Part shown: in pieces, positions 41,768-52,995 of the stretch
Position numbering within the stretch: position 1 is the first letter of the stretch
Layout of the letters: each line of letters opens with the position of its first letter
Assembly: GCA_025531455.1 (NCBI GenBank)
Contig: JAMYHL010000024.1
Coordinates: forward strand, 124,001-188,000
Direction: 5' to 3'
DNA length: 64,000 nucleotides
Source of the DNA: Apiotrichum sp. Y4204
Lineage: Eukaryota > Basidiomycota > Tremellomycetes > Trichosporonales > Trichosporonaceae
Made by a program: the position numbers and the translations under genes
The notes under the pieces: model-generated
What the model saw: only the letters and a program-made list of their open reading frames with translations
What the model was told of the DNA's origin: nothing
The model's database searches: none

Positions 41768-44430
41768 CTACATGGCCCACACCTTGGCCGCGCCATCGCG
41801 CCCGCCGCTGACGAGATACTTGTCGATGAAGCGCAGCCGCTCGGCGGGCTTGGTGTGCCCGTTGACGACCAGGCGCTTGTGCTCGAGCGTCGTGCGGTTG
41901 TACACCTGCCGTTAGTACGGGGAACAATGGATGAGGCAAGGTCAGAGTACTGAGTGTAGCACTTTTCACACCCACGCCAATGGCCAGTGCCAGCACTCAC
42001 CTCGACGCCGTTCTCGCCCACACACGCGACCACCTTGCGGCTGTCAAACTGCACCGCCGTGACGGGGTACTCGTAGCGGTGCATCTCGGCAATGTCGCCC
42101 ATGCGGAAGTCCCATATCTGGCGTCAGCGCTTGCGTTTATGACTTCACCCACCCGGATGGTCTTGTCGAGCGAGCCCGAGACAATGTAGTGCTCGTCAAA
42201 CTGGAGACATGTGACGGGGGCCGTGTGGCCAGTGAGCGTGCGGTGCGCCTGGCCAGTACGCATGTCCCAGAGACGGACGGCACCGTCGCCGCTTCCGCTG
42301 GCGAGTGCGTAGCCCCAGAACTGAACGCCGCCGACAAAGTCCGAGTACATGTCCCATGTGCCGTCGGCGAACGGCGGGGTCGGGACGGCAAAGTTGGATG
42401 TGAGGAACGAGGAATTTGTCGAGGAGAGTAGGGGGCCGCCTGGGGTTTGTCCTCCGGGAGAGCCGAGCGCCGGCAGAATGTCGTCGTACTGCACCGAGCC
42501 GAATGACGTCGAGGAGCGGTGCTGCAGGCGCGGCTTCTGCGGGGAGGAAGACGGGGCTGCGGGCGGGTTTGATATCGCCCATAAAATGTCCATCGTCTGC
42601 ACGCACTGCCCCGTGTTCACGTCCCACTGCCGGATCGTCTTGTCCGCCGAGCCAGTGACCAGCGTGCTGTCCTCGTAGTACATTGCCGTAATGGCCTTTG
42701 AGTGTCCCTCGAGCGTGCGCACACACGGCCCCGCGTCCTCGGGCAGGTCGTCTTCCTCCGGCTGCTCCAACGGTCCCCGGAGATGTGCCTCCTCGGCTTC
42801 GCGCACCAGCTTCTCCTCGTAGTCCTCCACGAGCCGCAGATCCCACAGCTTGATATCGCCGTCGGTCCCACCAGTCAGACACAGCGTGTCTTCGACCTGC
42901 ACAGTCTTGACCACGCCCTTGTGGCCCCGCAGCTCGCCGAGCTTCTCCCCGTCACGCAGATCCCATACCTTGACGACCTCGTCCTGTCCGGCAGTCACGA
43001 GCACGCCGTAAGGCTGGTCAAAGTCGAGCGCGGTGATGGGTGCGGTGTGCCCTTGCATTGTCTGGTGTCAGAACAGGTAAGGGTAATGTGACTCACCAGG
43101 AAGGCAACACCTGACGGTAGCTCGTCGTGCTCGGAGGGCAGGAACGCCGGTCCCTTCCTCCGGCGCGAACTCTTTACCGGCGTCTTGACACTGGACGGCA
43201 GCGCCTTTGTCCCTGCTGCGGAGGTGACCAGCGGCGAGGCCATGAGCTCCTGCACGCCCTCGAGCTCATCGTCCAGCTCCAGCCCCTCCTCCTGCAGCTT
43301 CAGAAGCGAGGCCTCCAATCGCCGCCGGATCTCCTCGAGCGCGCCGATTTTCTGTCCAACCTCGAAGATCTCCGCAGAGATGAGTGACTGCCATTAGCAG
43401 GTTTCCTTCCGTGCAACCGGTGCAGTTCTCTCAGTACCCACCTGCCTAATCCGCAGATTGTCCTTGTCCAGCGTAATCTCGTCTGCCTGCTTCAACAGGT
43501 CCTCGAGGTGGAGCTTGCTCTCAAGGTGTCCCATCGAGTTCCGCCTCGCGTCGCGCTTCTTCTTCCTCCTCTGGCTCTTCCGCCCAATGGAAAGCTCGCC
43601 CTCGTCTCCCAGCTCGCCCTCGGTGAGCATCCCGCGCGCGCGCTCTCCGAGTCTCTTCAGCCCGAGCTTGCCGTCCGAAGCACCAATCTCCCCGTCGACA
43701 ATCTCGCCGCGCAGAATCCGCCGCCGCTGCTTGGACAGCTCCGAGGACGGAATCGTCGCGCGGAACCCGCGGATAAGCGACACGCGGTCTTCGCCAGCTG
43801 GCGGCTCCCACGCGCTCGGCGGCCCGTCAAGCGACAGGTTCCCGAGCACCTCGGCATTTTCCAGGATCGCAAGGGACACAGCCGTCGGCGCTGGCTTGCC
43901 CCGCCCGAACAAGTTCGTCTTCGCCTTTGGTCGTAGCGGTGCCCTCCCGAGCCCGACCGACGGCGTGCCGGTCCGCGGCGTCGTGTATTTTGGCTGCATG
44001 AGAGTCGGCGCAACTGCGGTCAGTGAGATCCGGGGAGTTGGGGTTGAGGGGAGAGTGATGGTGGAACCGAGGGCGAGATGCAGCGACGCTGGGCGGAGTG
44101 CAGATGGGGTCGAGGGGAGTGCGCAATGCAAGGCATTCAATGCAGTCACGGCACGGCATCGTGTCTCGTTGGACCAGTTGGGCCAAGTGCTCGCGGGGGT
44201 TGATGGGGGTGGGGACGAATAGGACGCGGGGTAGATAGATCCAGCTACAGGTCTAGTCGCGACGGCAACTCACGATCAGAGAGGATGCGGATGCTCTCCT
44301 GTCGGCGGTGCTCGGGGGCAACGCTGGCCATGACGGCCTCGCGGGCGAACGAGAGGGTGCCGTTCGCGGCTGAGGAGAGAGTCGACAACGGCCCGCCGCT
44401 GGGGGCCTGGCGTCGGTCCTTGCGAGACAT
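41768..44430 (-). CDS. MDV1: Mitochondrial division adaptor Mdv1-like (WD40)
   Basis: Minus strand, six exons: 44274-44430, 43442-44244, 43097-43387, 42153-43061, 42001-42117, 41768-41905; 804 aa. Mdv1/Caf4 bridge Fis1 on the mitochondrial outer membrane to the dynamin Dnm1 during fission. Seen: N-terminal extension (Fis1-binding side), a coiled coil (aa ~300-385: HLEDLLKQADEITLDKDNLR, SLISAEIFEVGQKIGALEEI, RRRLEASLLKLQEEGLEL), then the C-terminal WD40 propeller from MQGHTAPITALDFDQPYGVL with seven blades (KVWDLRDG, IKLWDLR, IRQWDVNTG, VRLWDMRTG, IRIWDFRMG, ..., AKVWAM at the end) and the family's long insert between blades 3 and 4 (aa ~535-600). The 29-nt first intron is chosen as the only one keeping the frame open. 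The last two exons restore blades that the unspliced frame destroys. Confidence 0.92.
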
Positions 44431-44843
44431 TGCCGAGCCGAATGGGAGGGGGGGGGACAGGGAAAAGGGTGGGGAGTGCAGCGGCGTGCACTTATGCTAG
44501 ATGGTGGTGATGGGGTGTGTGATGGTGATGTAGATGATGCAGGAGATGGTCTCGGATGCAAGATGGGGGAGAATGGTAACAGCCGAGAGAGTCCGACGAC
44601 GACGAGCAAGCCAACCGGCGACGACGGAGTACCGAAAACGGGTGCAGGCCAGGGGAGATTTCAATGTGGCGGACCTTTTTTTTCTCTCCCTCCTTTTTCT
44701 CTCCCTCCAAAAGTGACATCCCTGATCCGTTTTTCCACTCCGTCATCGTCATTGGTAGCATCGGTAGCATCGGTGTTGCTCTTAACGGCATCCCTCATCC
44801 CCGCTACACTCCGGTACTCCGACACTCCCCGCGACTTGCATCA
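44431..44843. promoter_or_regulatory. Shared MDV1/KTI12 divergent promoter
   Basis: 413 bases between divergent starts. Contains a CCCCCCC/GGGGGGG tract at 44449-44457, TG-repeat-like GATGGTGATG stretches (44500-44530) and a T8 run with CTC repeats (44677-44705). No TATA box. Confidence 0.5.
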
Positions 44844-46288
44844 ATGGCGCTCGTCACCGTCTCCGGCTTCCCGTGCTCGGGGAAGAGCACGCGCGCACGC
44901 GAGATCGCAGCGTACTTTGAGAAACGCGCCGCCGAGGTCGCGAGTGCGAGCGGTGGCGAGAGGTACGATGTCGTGCTTGTTGACGATGCGAGTTGCCACG
45001 TTACGCGCGCGGCGTATGATGGTGAGTGAGGTGAGCGGAAGAAGCGCAAGGGGCGGAGGGAGCGGAAGTGAGGCGCGGTGGTCGCTAGCTTCGGCTTCGA
45101 GGCGTTCATACCTCTGTTGGCTGGGATGTTGTGTTGCCACCCGGCTCGCTGTTTCTGATGTTTGGGACGCAGCGTTGCGCCGCACGCGCCTGGCATTCTC
45201 CGGGACCCAAACACGAGGAGCGTTACAGCTCCGAGATGAGACGACCACGCAGCGGGGTAGTAACCTCAAGCTCCTTCATGACCCCAGTTCCAAGGCACCG
45301 TTACTTCTTTCTTTTGTCGCTAACTGACCAGACTCGCGCGCCGAAAAGCCTGCCCGGGCAGCACTGTTTACCGCCGCGACGCGGTCACTAAACTCGTCCA
45401 CGATCACTATTCTCGACTCGGCCAACTACATCAAGGGCTTCCGATACCAGCTGTACTGCGCCGCCCGGGAGGCAGGTGTGCGAGTCGCGACGGTACGGGT
45501 TGCGGCGCCGCCGGGCAAGTGCCGCGAGTGGCATGCGGAAAGGGAAGAAGGGGAGCGATATGCCGAGGAAACGTGAGTAGCGGACCGGGCCATGGGACGT
45601 GTACGGCTGTCGTGTCGCCGACGACTGGGACATCGCGGACGTTGAATGCCCCGACCCAGCCTGTTCGCCAGGTGTTTCTCAGACGCTGCGAACTGTCTTA
45701 CTGACGCCAGATTTGAAAACATGATTATGCGGTACGAGGAGCCGTCGAGCATGGTGCGCTGGGACTCACCGCTATTCACTTTGCCGTGGGACGAGGATCC
45801 GCCGCTCGAGGATATCTGGCTCGCGGCAACGACGGGCGTGAAGAAACCGCCAACAGGCGCTGTAGCAGTGGTGAGTGAGATATGTTGCGGGTGGCCATCG
45901 CGAAGAACTTCTCGAGGCGGAGCTTCTCACCTATCCTGGACATTACGAACGCACCCTCTGACTCCAGGCGGCAAAGCCACCAGCCGGCACGCTCCAGACA
46001 CTAACAGCGACGACCTCGGGGATCATCACCGCGCTACTGGCACATTTGACAGCGGCCCCGGGGAGCGCGACGTTCCCCGTGCCGTCACCGCCCGCCCGCG
46101 CCGGACTGGTCCTGCACCTCCCGCACGGCCGGCGCCCGACGCTCGCCGAGCTGCAGCGCCACAAGCGCGCGTTCGAGGCGCAGCAGAGCCTCGCGCTCAA
46201 GACCAACTCGCGCGGCGCGGGCGCGTGGACCGAGGACGCGGTCGCGCAGGGATTCGTCACGTATCTCGAGACTGCGTGGCAGGGATGA
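44844..46288 (+). CDS. KTI12: Kti12, Elongator-associated ATPase
   Basis: Four exons: 44844-45021, 45332-45572, 45711-45870, 45968-46288; 299 aa, family-typical. Kti12 binds tRNA and Elongator and is needed for mcm5/ncm5 modification of wobble U34. Seen: P-loop GFPCSGKS (aa 8-15), VVLVDDASC (Walker-B-like strand), TRSLNSSTITILDSANYIKG (the family's D-x-x-N-Y-I-K-G), FRYQLYCAAREAG, RYEEPSSMVRWDSPLF (the conserved R-x-E-x-P...RWDxPLF motif), and at the C-terminus LAELQRHKRAFEAQQ with FVTYLETAW. Intron 1 is 310 nt, by far longer than most introns here, but its removal restores the frame and the SRAEKPARA motif that belongs immediately after the first exon. Divergent from MDV1. Confidence 0.93.
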
Positions 46289-46810
46289 GAGGATGGAAGA
46301 TGTAGATTCTAGACGGCGGTCGCGCCGGCCAGCGCGGCCGATATGTATATTTGGCCACATGTCTGTCTGCTTCACACCGGCTAGTTGGGTTTGGTGGCTA
46401 GCTGGCTATCGCTCACTCGTTCTGCGATGGTCCTGCAGTTGGTCTCGTCGACCTTGACCAGCATCTTTGAATTTCTCGAGGCGACAGGTCGGCGGGGCCC
46501 CGGTGAGGGAGCGGGAAGCAAGGGATTTACGTAAAACCCTCCCGTCCCACGCGTCCCAGGCCAAAATGACGCAGTCTCCCGCGTCCTTTTCGGTTGATCG
46601 CCACCCAAAGGAGGCTGATCCGCTGATCCTGTGCAGATCCGTGTCATCGTGAGACCATTTCTCCAGCCTCTCCGAAGCAACTTCCCTATACAAACGATTC
46701 GGAATCGAGAGACAAAAGAATCTCTCAACTCTCTTCTTGCCATATAACAAGCACGGAAGGAACACTGGCACTCTTCCCCTCTCACTCCCTAAACCCCCTA
46801 CATCATCACC
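46289..46810. promoter_or_regulatory. Promoter of the copper transporter
   Basis: 522 bases between co-oriented KTI12 and the Ctr gene. A TATA-like CATATAAC lies at 46741-46748, about 65 bases before the ATG. A TTACGTAAAAC element (46529-46539) resembles a bZIP site. I could not identify a Mac1/Cuf1-type site with confidence. Confidence 0.4.
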
Positions 46811-47695
46811 ATGGACCACGGCGGCGGACACGGAGGCCACGGCGGCAGCGGCGGACACGGCGATCACGGCGACGCGCCCGCCATGCCCAAGTGCAGCGTG
46901 AGCTAGCGAGATTTGGTCATAGCTCACAGGCAGATGAACATGCTCTGGAACGCCCAGGTCGAGGATACCTGTGTCGTCTTTCGCAGCTGGCACATCTCTG
47001 GCTCGATGGGGATGTTTATCTCATGGTGAGCGGAGCTTGGAGTACAGAGTGGAGAGTGGAGCGAGAAGCGGGCCGTGCCACGAACCTGGCAGGCGCTGAG
47101 TTCATGATTCCATGGTTCTTGAGCCGCCTCTTGTGTACTGCTTCCTATTCCCCGAGACTGACCCCAGCGCCGCCATTGTCGCCATCACGGTCGCGTACGC
47201 CGCCGTCCTCGCGCGCATGAGAGCGTACGAGCGCCGGCTTGCGGCGGCTCTGCCCCCCGCGCCAACGGGGTACGGCACCGAGGACACCCCCGCGCCAGTG
47301 GCAACGTGAGTGCGGAGCGAAGTGAGGGTGGTTCTTTGAATGCTGGTGAGAGGTTCAGCAGTCACCAGTATTGTCCGACGCCTGAGCACTCTAACCCCGA
47401 CATCAGGCATACTCACCCCAGCGTCCGCCTCAACCAGCACATCCGGCTTACGCGCGCCGCGACATACGCCTTTACCGTCGCAATCTCGTATTTCGTGAGT
47501 CTGAATCTATCTCTTTCCATGTCCAATCTTGGCCTCTGTTTCCCTCCTAACACCCAGCTCATGCTCGTCGCAATGACATACAACACGTACCTCTGCACCG
47601 CGATCGTGCTCGGCGCGTTCATCGGGCACTACTTGTACGAGCCCGAGCTGTTCGTCGCCACCGGCGGGCGCGGGCTTGCGTGCCACTCGGCCTAA
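46811..47695 (+). CDS. Ctr-family copper transporter
   Basis: Five exons: 46811-46897, 46934-47025, 47168-47305, 47407-47494, 47558-47695; 180 aa. Ctr proteins form trimers that pass Cu(I) across the plasma or vacuolar membrane. Seen: His/Gly-rich N-terminus (HGGGHGGHGGSGGHGDHG) instead of the Met-rich repeats of Ctr1; MNMLWN and FRSWHISGSMGMFIS entering TM1; a cytosolic loop (LARMRAYERRLA); TM2 with the obligatory M-x3-M (LMLVAMTYN); TM3 with G-x3-G (LGAFIGHY) used for trimer packing; a C-terminal Cys-His (ACHS) near the end. The small size and single weak Met cluster are closer to Ctr2-like (vacuolar) than to high-affinity Ctr1 proteins; the assignment to one class is inference. Confidence 0.9.
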
Positions 47696-48695
47696 GAGTG
47701 GAGATCCACTGAGCGGTTCTTGCTCAAGCCGCTTGGAGTGTGGCGTTGTACGATGACGATCTGAGAAGCTATTTCTGAAAGACTGGTGGCGTGCGATGCG
47801 GGTGGGAGATGGGATGATTACTGACTCGAAATGGGAATGCGCGTTGGAATCACTGATGAGAATGGAAAATGATCAGCTGATTAGGGACGAGAAGATAAGA
47901 AGCAGGTTCAATCTCATGTGTCGGAAAACAACAACGCTACCGAATGCAAGATGCGAGATGTACAATTCTCGCCCCACAACGAAGCCTCCTCTCGACAGCC
48001 GCAGTCAAACAATCATTGCTCCATTGTGTACACTATGCTTCGCACCCAGAAGCCGGACGGATGGGATGGAGCCACGAACTCGGCTGCGACCAACAATTAT
48101 GGGAGGGGATAAAAGCATCTCGCTCATCCTCGACACCTCGAGCCTCACCACTCGACTTTTTTCATCCCTCAAGCCGCGATGCCCCGCCCAAAACCCCACC
48201 AACTCCCCCCGCGCCACTGCGACGTCTCGAGCACAGGTAACCCTCGCAGACCCCGCCGTTGCCGTATTTCGCTGACAGCAGGCGCGTGCATCCCCCTCCT
48301 CCTCCAGAATGGCGTGTACATTTGCGCGTACTGCACGTGTACGCTATACATTCCGCCCGAGTTTTGAGCGTGACTTTAGAGTCAAGCCGGGTTATCTATT
48401 GTGTGGGTGGGTTTCAGTTGTGGTGGCGCTGATATCCCAGTCACCCGCTGTCCCCTTTGACGTGCGATGATATGTTGTACTTCTGACTGTTCTGAGTCCC
48501 GGCGAAAATCTAACACGAAACCGCCGATCTGAGACTCTCGACTCGCGCCCTCATTGTTACATTTATGATTGTTACTGATCCTGAAATGATGATTTTTCTG
48601 ATTTCCTGATTCTTCTAAACACTGATACCCTCCTGTCTCACGAGTCCATTTCTCAGGGCGGCGCGCCGCGGCGAAGCTCAGAGCTCCCACCCCGG
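47696..48695. other. Spacer between Ctr and CVNH genes
   Basis: 1 kb between convergent genes. It contains the candidate small gene at 48179-48367. The rest is AT-richer and shows no other coding signal. Confidence 0.45.
48179..48367 (+). CDS. Candidate small protein (48 or 62 aa)
   Basis: ATG at 48179 lies 70 bases after a TATA-like GGGATAAAAGC (48107-48117) and a CT-rich leader, an arrangement like a strong fungal promoter. Unspliced, the frame gives 62 aa. A 42-nt GT..AG segment (48238-48279, ending CGCTGACAG with a branch site) can be removed in frame, giving 48 aa: PRPKPHQLPPRHCDV..., then AGACIPLLLQNGVYICAYC, TCTLYIPPEF. Five Cys in the C-terminal half (C-x2-C-x-C core) could bind metal or form disulfides. 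No family recognised; could equally be a non-coding transcript or chance. Confidence 0.35.
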   Translation: MPRPKPHQLPPRHCDVSSTGNPRRPRRCRISLTAGACIPLLLQNGVYICAYCTCTLYIPPEF

Positions 48696-49597
48696 CTAGC
48701 AGAACAGGCGCCCGTTGTTGTTGCCGATGCACGACGCTGCCATTAGCACTATCCACACACTCATTCTGTAGCTCACTCACACAGGTCAATACTGGCGGTC
48801 ACGACTGGCGGGCCACCGGGCCGCACCGAGAGACACTGGCAGGTGAGCACCGACCCCGAGGTGGTGCACTCGGAGCAGTATCCGGCCTGGAAGATGTTGG
48901 GGCTGGGGTTGGGCTGGCACCGGAAGTTGGAGATGAGATCATACGACCTGGGAATAAGAATTGAGTAATCTTCTCCAGACTTACACACAGCGGCCGAGGG
49001 GGATGCTCGCGGGCCTCTGGAATGTGTGCACGATGTTCCAGCACTGCCCCACGAGGCGCGGGTTGCGGGGCGCCGAGATGTCGAGATAGGTCGGGTCGCA
49101 GGTGCGCGCGTAGTCGAGCGGGATTGGGGGGAGGATCGTGGGGGTTGCCGAGGGACCCTGGCGCTTGGCGGGGGTGCCGGGGCACGGTGGGTTGCGGCCT
49201 GGGGGCTGTGAGAGGGGATGGGACGGGGGAAGGGAAAATGTGGAAGTCGGGAGTGCTGGAGGACTAATTGGGAGAGGGAGGAGCGAGGAGGAGATGAGTG
49301 GGGAAGGAACACGACTTGGAAACAAGACTGCGATGGGAAGGAAGAAGACGGGGGGAGGGATACTCCATTCAAAGAATGCTCAAAGGATGAACCGGGGGAG
49401 ACAGGACAGCACAACACGACAAGAGGCTGACGACACTGGTATAGACAAGTTCCCAGACTGAGACCAAACTCACAAATGGTACGGGGACGAGGGAGCGCCA
49501 GGCCGGCCTGGATGGCCTCCGCGTTGGTGAGCTCGGCGGGGGCCGCGGCCGCGAGGAGCGTGAAGACTGCGAGGAAGAGGACGAGGAGGAGTTTCAT
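48696..49597 (-). CDS. Secreted cyanovirin-N homology (CVNH) protein
   Basis: Minus strand, four exons: 49474-49597, 48985-49198, 48781-48947, 48696-48736; 181 aa. CVNH domains are small two-repeat lectin-like folds that bind oligomannose in several fungi. Seen: signal peptide (MKLLLVLFLAVFTLLAAAAP), a short Cys/Pro linker (CRNPPCPGTPAKRQG), then repeat A (TCDPTYLDISAPR...LVGQCWNIVHTFQR...IPLGRCV) and repeat B (FRCQPN...LTCQCLSV...ASIDLSSCIGNNNGRLFC). The terminal S-I-D-L-x-x-CIGNNNG-L signature is unmistakable but only emerges when a fourth exon of 41 bases is joined to exon 3, whose unspliced frame stops at once. Introns 1 (275 nt) and 4 are clean GT..AG. The pattern of four or more Cys pairs in each half suggests disulfides. 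Likely extracellular glycan binding, partner unknown. Confidence 0.9.
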
Positions 49598-49697
49598 TGC
49601 GAGACGATGGAGAGGCGAGGTAGGAGAATGTGAGAGGGAGATGGAGAGAGATGGAACTGGAGAGAAAGATGGGGTTTGGGATGGTCGATGGGGGGTA

Positions 49698-49706
49698 CTT
49701 ATATCC
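49698..49706 (-). promoter_or_regulatory. TATA box of the CVNH gene
   Basis: On the minus strand GGATATAAG, about 100 bases upstream of the ATG at 49597, followed by a CT-rich leader. Well-formed TATA boxes are rare in this window and here fit a strongly regulated secreted product. Confidence 0.6.
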
Positions 49707-51325
49707 TTTGTCCATGGCCTCTGACTCTGGTAAACAGGTGCTGTGGTACGCCCTTTCTTCTCGCAGCTGACCCTTCTCGCAGACGAGCTCGATACTTACA
49801 GCGGGCATATTCGCAAAGCAGTAGAGAAGTCTCCCAGCCATAGCTCTCCACGACTTCGTCGCGAGCTGTGCTGCGCCCCGCGCCCTTGGCAAAAAGTACC
49901 GGGTCATCTCCGACTTGCGGCGTGCTTATGGTTTCACGCGGTGCAGCGTAGAGGGTATCCGTCACTGCTATCCACTGCGCCCGACACGGATGAGACAGAC
50001 ACCTGCGTTGCTCGCCGAAGTTGCATACAATATTTTGGTAGAGCATAGCAAACTGGAAGATCTGTGGTCATCAAGATCCAACACCCCCAGCTGAAGATTG
50101 CACGATACGTTCCCTCACCACCGCGATCCCTTCGACGCCCGGGCGCCCGTCCCTCGCCCTCGTTCACTTACACGCTGCAGTGAGGTGAGAACGGGACATG
50201 CGGTTTGTCTGCATGTGTCGTGGGGCACAAGTTGCTCATATGCTGACAGAGAAGGCCTATACGAGGCGACCTCGTGGTTCAGGCTCTGATCAAGGTGCCG
50301 CACGTGCGACATCTCGCACAACACACGGACGCGCACAGCATCGACATCAGTCGAGGTGCAGTTGTTGCGCCCAACTAGCTGCTTCCCAGTGGACAGTCGG
50401 ATGAAGCACCGGGCAACCCTCCCTTCCCGGTCACCATCCCCGATCAACTGCTGGGGGGGCCGGGATTCTCGTATCTCTAGTGCCGCCCAGGCGAAAGGCT
50501 TCTGCAATCCCCACCAGGACATAACTGTCTTCACCGGTGGCGGGCGCACGGCGCACCCTGGGTGAGAGCGCTACACTTGGAGACACTTGGAGACACTCGG
50601 TAGGAGCGCAATGCCAGGTCCATTTCCCGTTACTGTGAAGCTCTGATTCGATTCAGAGCCATTTCGCAGCGCTCTGTGCCCGGTGAGTAATCAGTCGCGT
50701 CAGTGGCGCTCAGTTTGGACAAGGGCGCACCATACCGAGGAAATTTCAGCTCGCATAGTGCAGCCAGTCTGCCAGTGCCATCCTCCGCAATCCCCGTTGA
50801 GATCTAGTCCGCCTCATTGAGATCGGAGGTCTGGGGGCGTCTCTACTGCGGCCGCGATGGGAGTGTACGTGCTAGCCGGCGTTGAAATACTCTGGACGGG
50901 TCGTATGGAAAGGTTTGTCAGAGATCAGAGACTACGATACCTGGTTCGAACTCGGACAGTCTCGTTGGATCTCCGCCTAGGTCCCGAGTCCGGAGTCCGG
51001 GGTCCGCGCTCCGGGACTCCGACTGATCATGGCGCGGTATCCAGAGTGTACGACTGTTTCAGGCACTACTGAGGCTGCTTGATCGTGCTCGGATCGAGTT
51101 GATAGCCACGTTCTCCGTCACACTGCACCCTCAGCTCGCAGAGCCACGGCATCCCCACGCCGTCGTTTCTGGTGCCTCACCCTCGGGGCGTCTCCCTGCA
51201 GTGGTCGACAATCTGTGGGACAACGCGCCGGCATCGCCATTCATATGACCCCGTCCCGCGTCCAGCCTGCGGGTGCTGAGCGTGAGCTAATGTACACGCG
51301 CAAGCCACCCTCAAGAAGACCCGCC

Positions 51326-51365
51326 AAGCCGAGAAGCCGACAAGCCGACAAGCCGAGAAGCCGGG
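51326..51365 (-). repeat. 8-bp tandem repeat, TTCTCGGC type
   Basis: Five units on the plus strand (AAGCCGAG, AAGCCGAC, AAGCCGAC, AAGCCGAG, AAGCCGGG); the minus strand reads as TTCTCGGC/TTGTCGGC, the same core as the arrays at 41260 and 59683. Confidence 0.8.
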
Positions 51366-52988
51366 GGATCGAGCGGCGCTGCTTCTCAAAACTCGAGGCT
51401 CGAGGCTCGCCCGTCCTGAACTCTGAAGTGGGTGTGAACAGCAGTTGTCGCCCCAGAATGGCTTGCTGCTGGCCTCCCAAACCTTCGGCCCCAACCCAAA
51501 CTTATATAGCTTATATCCTCGGGCGACGGCCGTGTGAGCGGATACGACGCCGATGCTTGCGCTGATCGATTCTGTCTGGACATGCAGCAGCGCATCGTTC
51601 TCGGTCCGCGCCAAGACGGCGGTCCACGCCCTTGGGACACTTGCACACGCGTCGGTGATCACGATCCTTGCACAACACGCGCCGGTGATCGCGATCACGG
51701 CCCCGCCAGGCTGGGTACACTACTCGGCTCGGACCGGATGCTCGGCCTACAGGGCCAGGAACGCGGCGGTCTGGTAACTAGGTCCGTTATCCGTTACGAT
51801 CTGGAACGTCCGCTGCCGTCTTGACAGTGCCGAGTGGGTGTGGCTTGGATCGGTGAGTTTACGGCAGCTCCAGCGGGGAATTGGGATAGGTTTGTGGCCG
51901 GCCAAACCCAACTCTTGACAAAGCCAAGGCAGCCACGACGGGTATGTGCATCGCGGCTCCCAGGAACGATACCGGCTGAGATCGGGTCCTCGCGCCCTCG
52001 ATCCTTTTGGACTGAAGTGAGAGAGAGAGTTGCAAAGCGCAGAGCGGGATGGGAGGCGTGACGTGTTCCGACAAATGCCCTGAGAGGTGTTCCACGCCGA
52101 AACAGTGAACCAGCAGAGGGATTAGGAAAGTTAGGAGGGTCAGCGTTGTCAACAATCTTTGGACAGTGAGGATGAAACAAGGCTACGAGAGGAGGGAAAC
52201 TGCAGAAAGGCATGGTGTTGATAGATCTGCTGTATTTCCCTGTTGTGCCCTGTGTTTGGACTGTGTACGCGCCGCTTTTCCTTTGGATACTGGAACAGGA
52301 CATGCAGATGCCGTCGGCATTGTAGTTGTTCTTTTCGGAGGACGCAGCCGCGGGGGTTGCAGGCATGAAACAGAATACTGTACTGTGCAGTGTAGATCGG
52401 ACAAGGATAACATTCAAGAGCTACTCGTCAGCCATGTCCATTTGCCCCAAATAGAAACTCTGCCACTCTCAAGCTCAAGTTCTCTCAACACCATCCCTCT
52501 GTGGTTTCCCCAACCCCGCAACTCTCCACAACAGCAACAAACACAAGCAGCGACCAGCAAGCACGGTGGCCTAAACGGCTTGCACACCAATAGGCCTAAA
52601 CCCAAAAGACGTCGGTCGTCAAGGGCGGCAAGACACCTGCGCCGTGACCTTGAAACTCTAACTACCAGGGACATCCAGCCAGACCAGGACGAGGACCAGG
52701 ACCTGTTTCTTTCGAGATGTTACAGCACTGGGAGCGCGAGCGCCAGACTCACGAACACGTCCGGAATGGCACCACGCGCCAGATACCAGCATCGCGGCAG
52801 CAGCGTTTGTTCCTCCTCCCGTGTCCCCAGGCACTTGCGGGATCGGTGGGCGGCGCGTATAACCCAGAACGATAATGTGCCAAGGGCAGTATCTGTCCTC
52901 GGAACGAACGCAGGGAGCATGGATCCGGACGTATTCTGTGTGCCGTGGAACACAGAACCTCCCGGGGATGTGTTACAAGGACCAGAAG

Positions 52989-52995
52989 TATATAT
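52989..52995 (+). promoter_or_regulatory. TATA box of the aspartic protease gene
   Basis: TATATAT, 104 bases upstream of the ATG at 53093, followed by a C-rich leader. Placement matches the CVNH gene. Confidence 0.6.

Noticed and set aside
47900..47925. Second B-box-like GGTTCAATCTC
   Set aside because: Flanking bases do not form a T-stem, and no cloverleaf is possible.
50930..50965. B-box-like GGTTCGAACTCGG suggesting a tRNA
   Set aside because: No matching acceptor or anticodon stem within 90 bases on either side.
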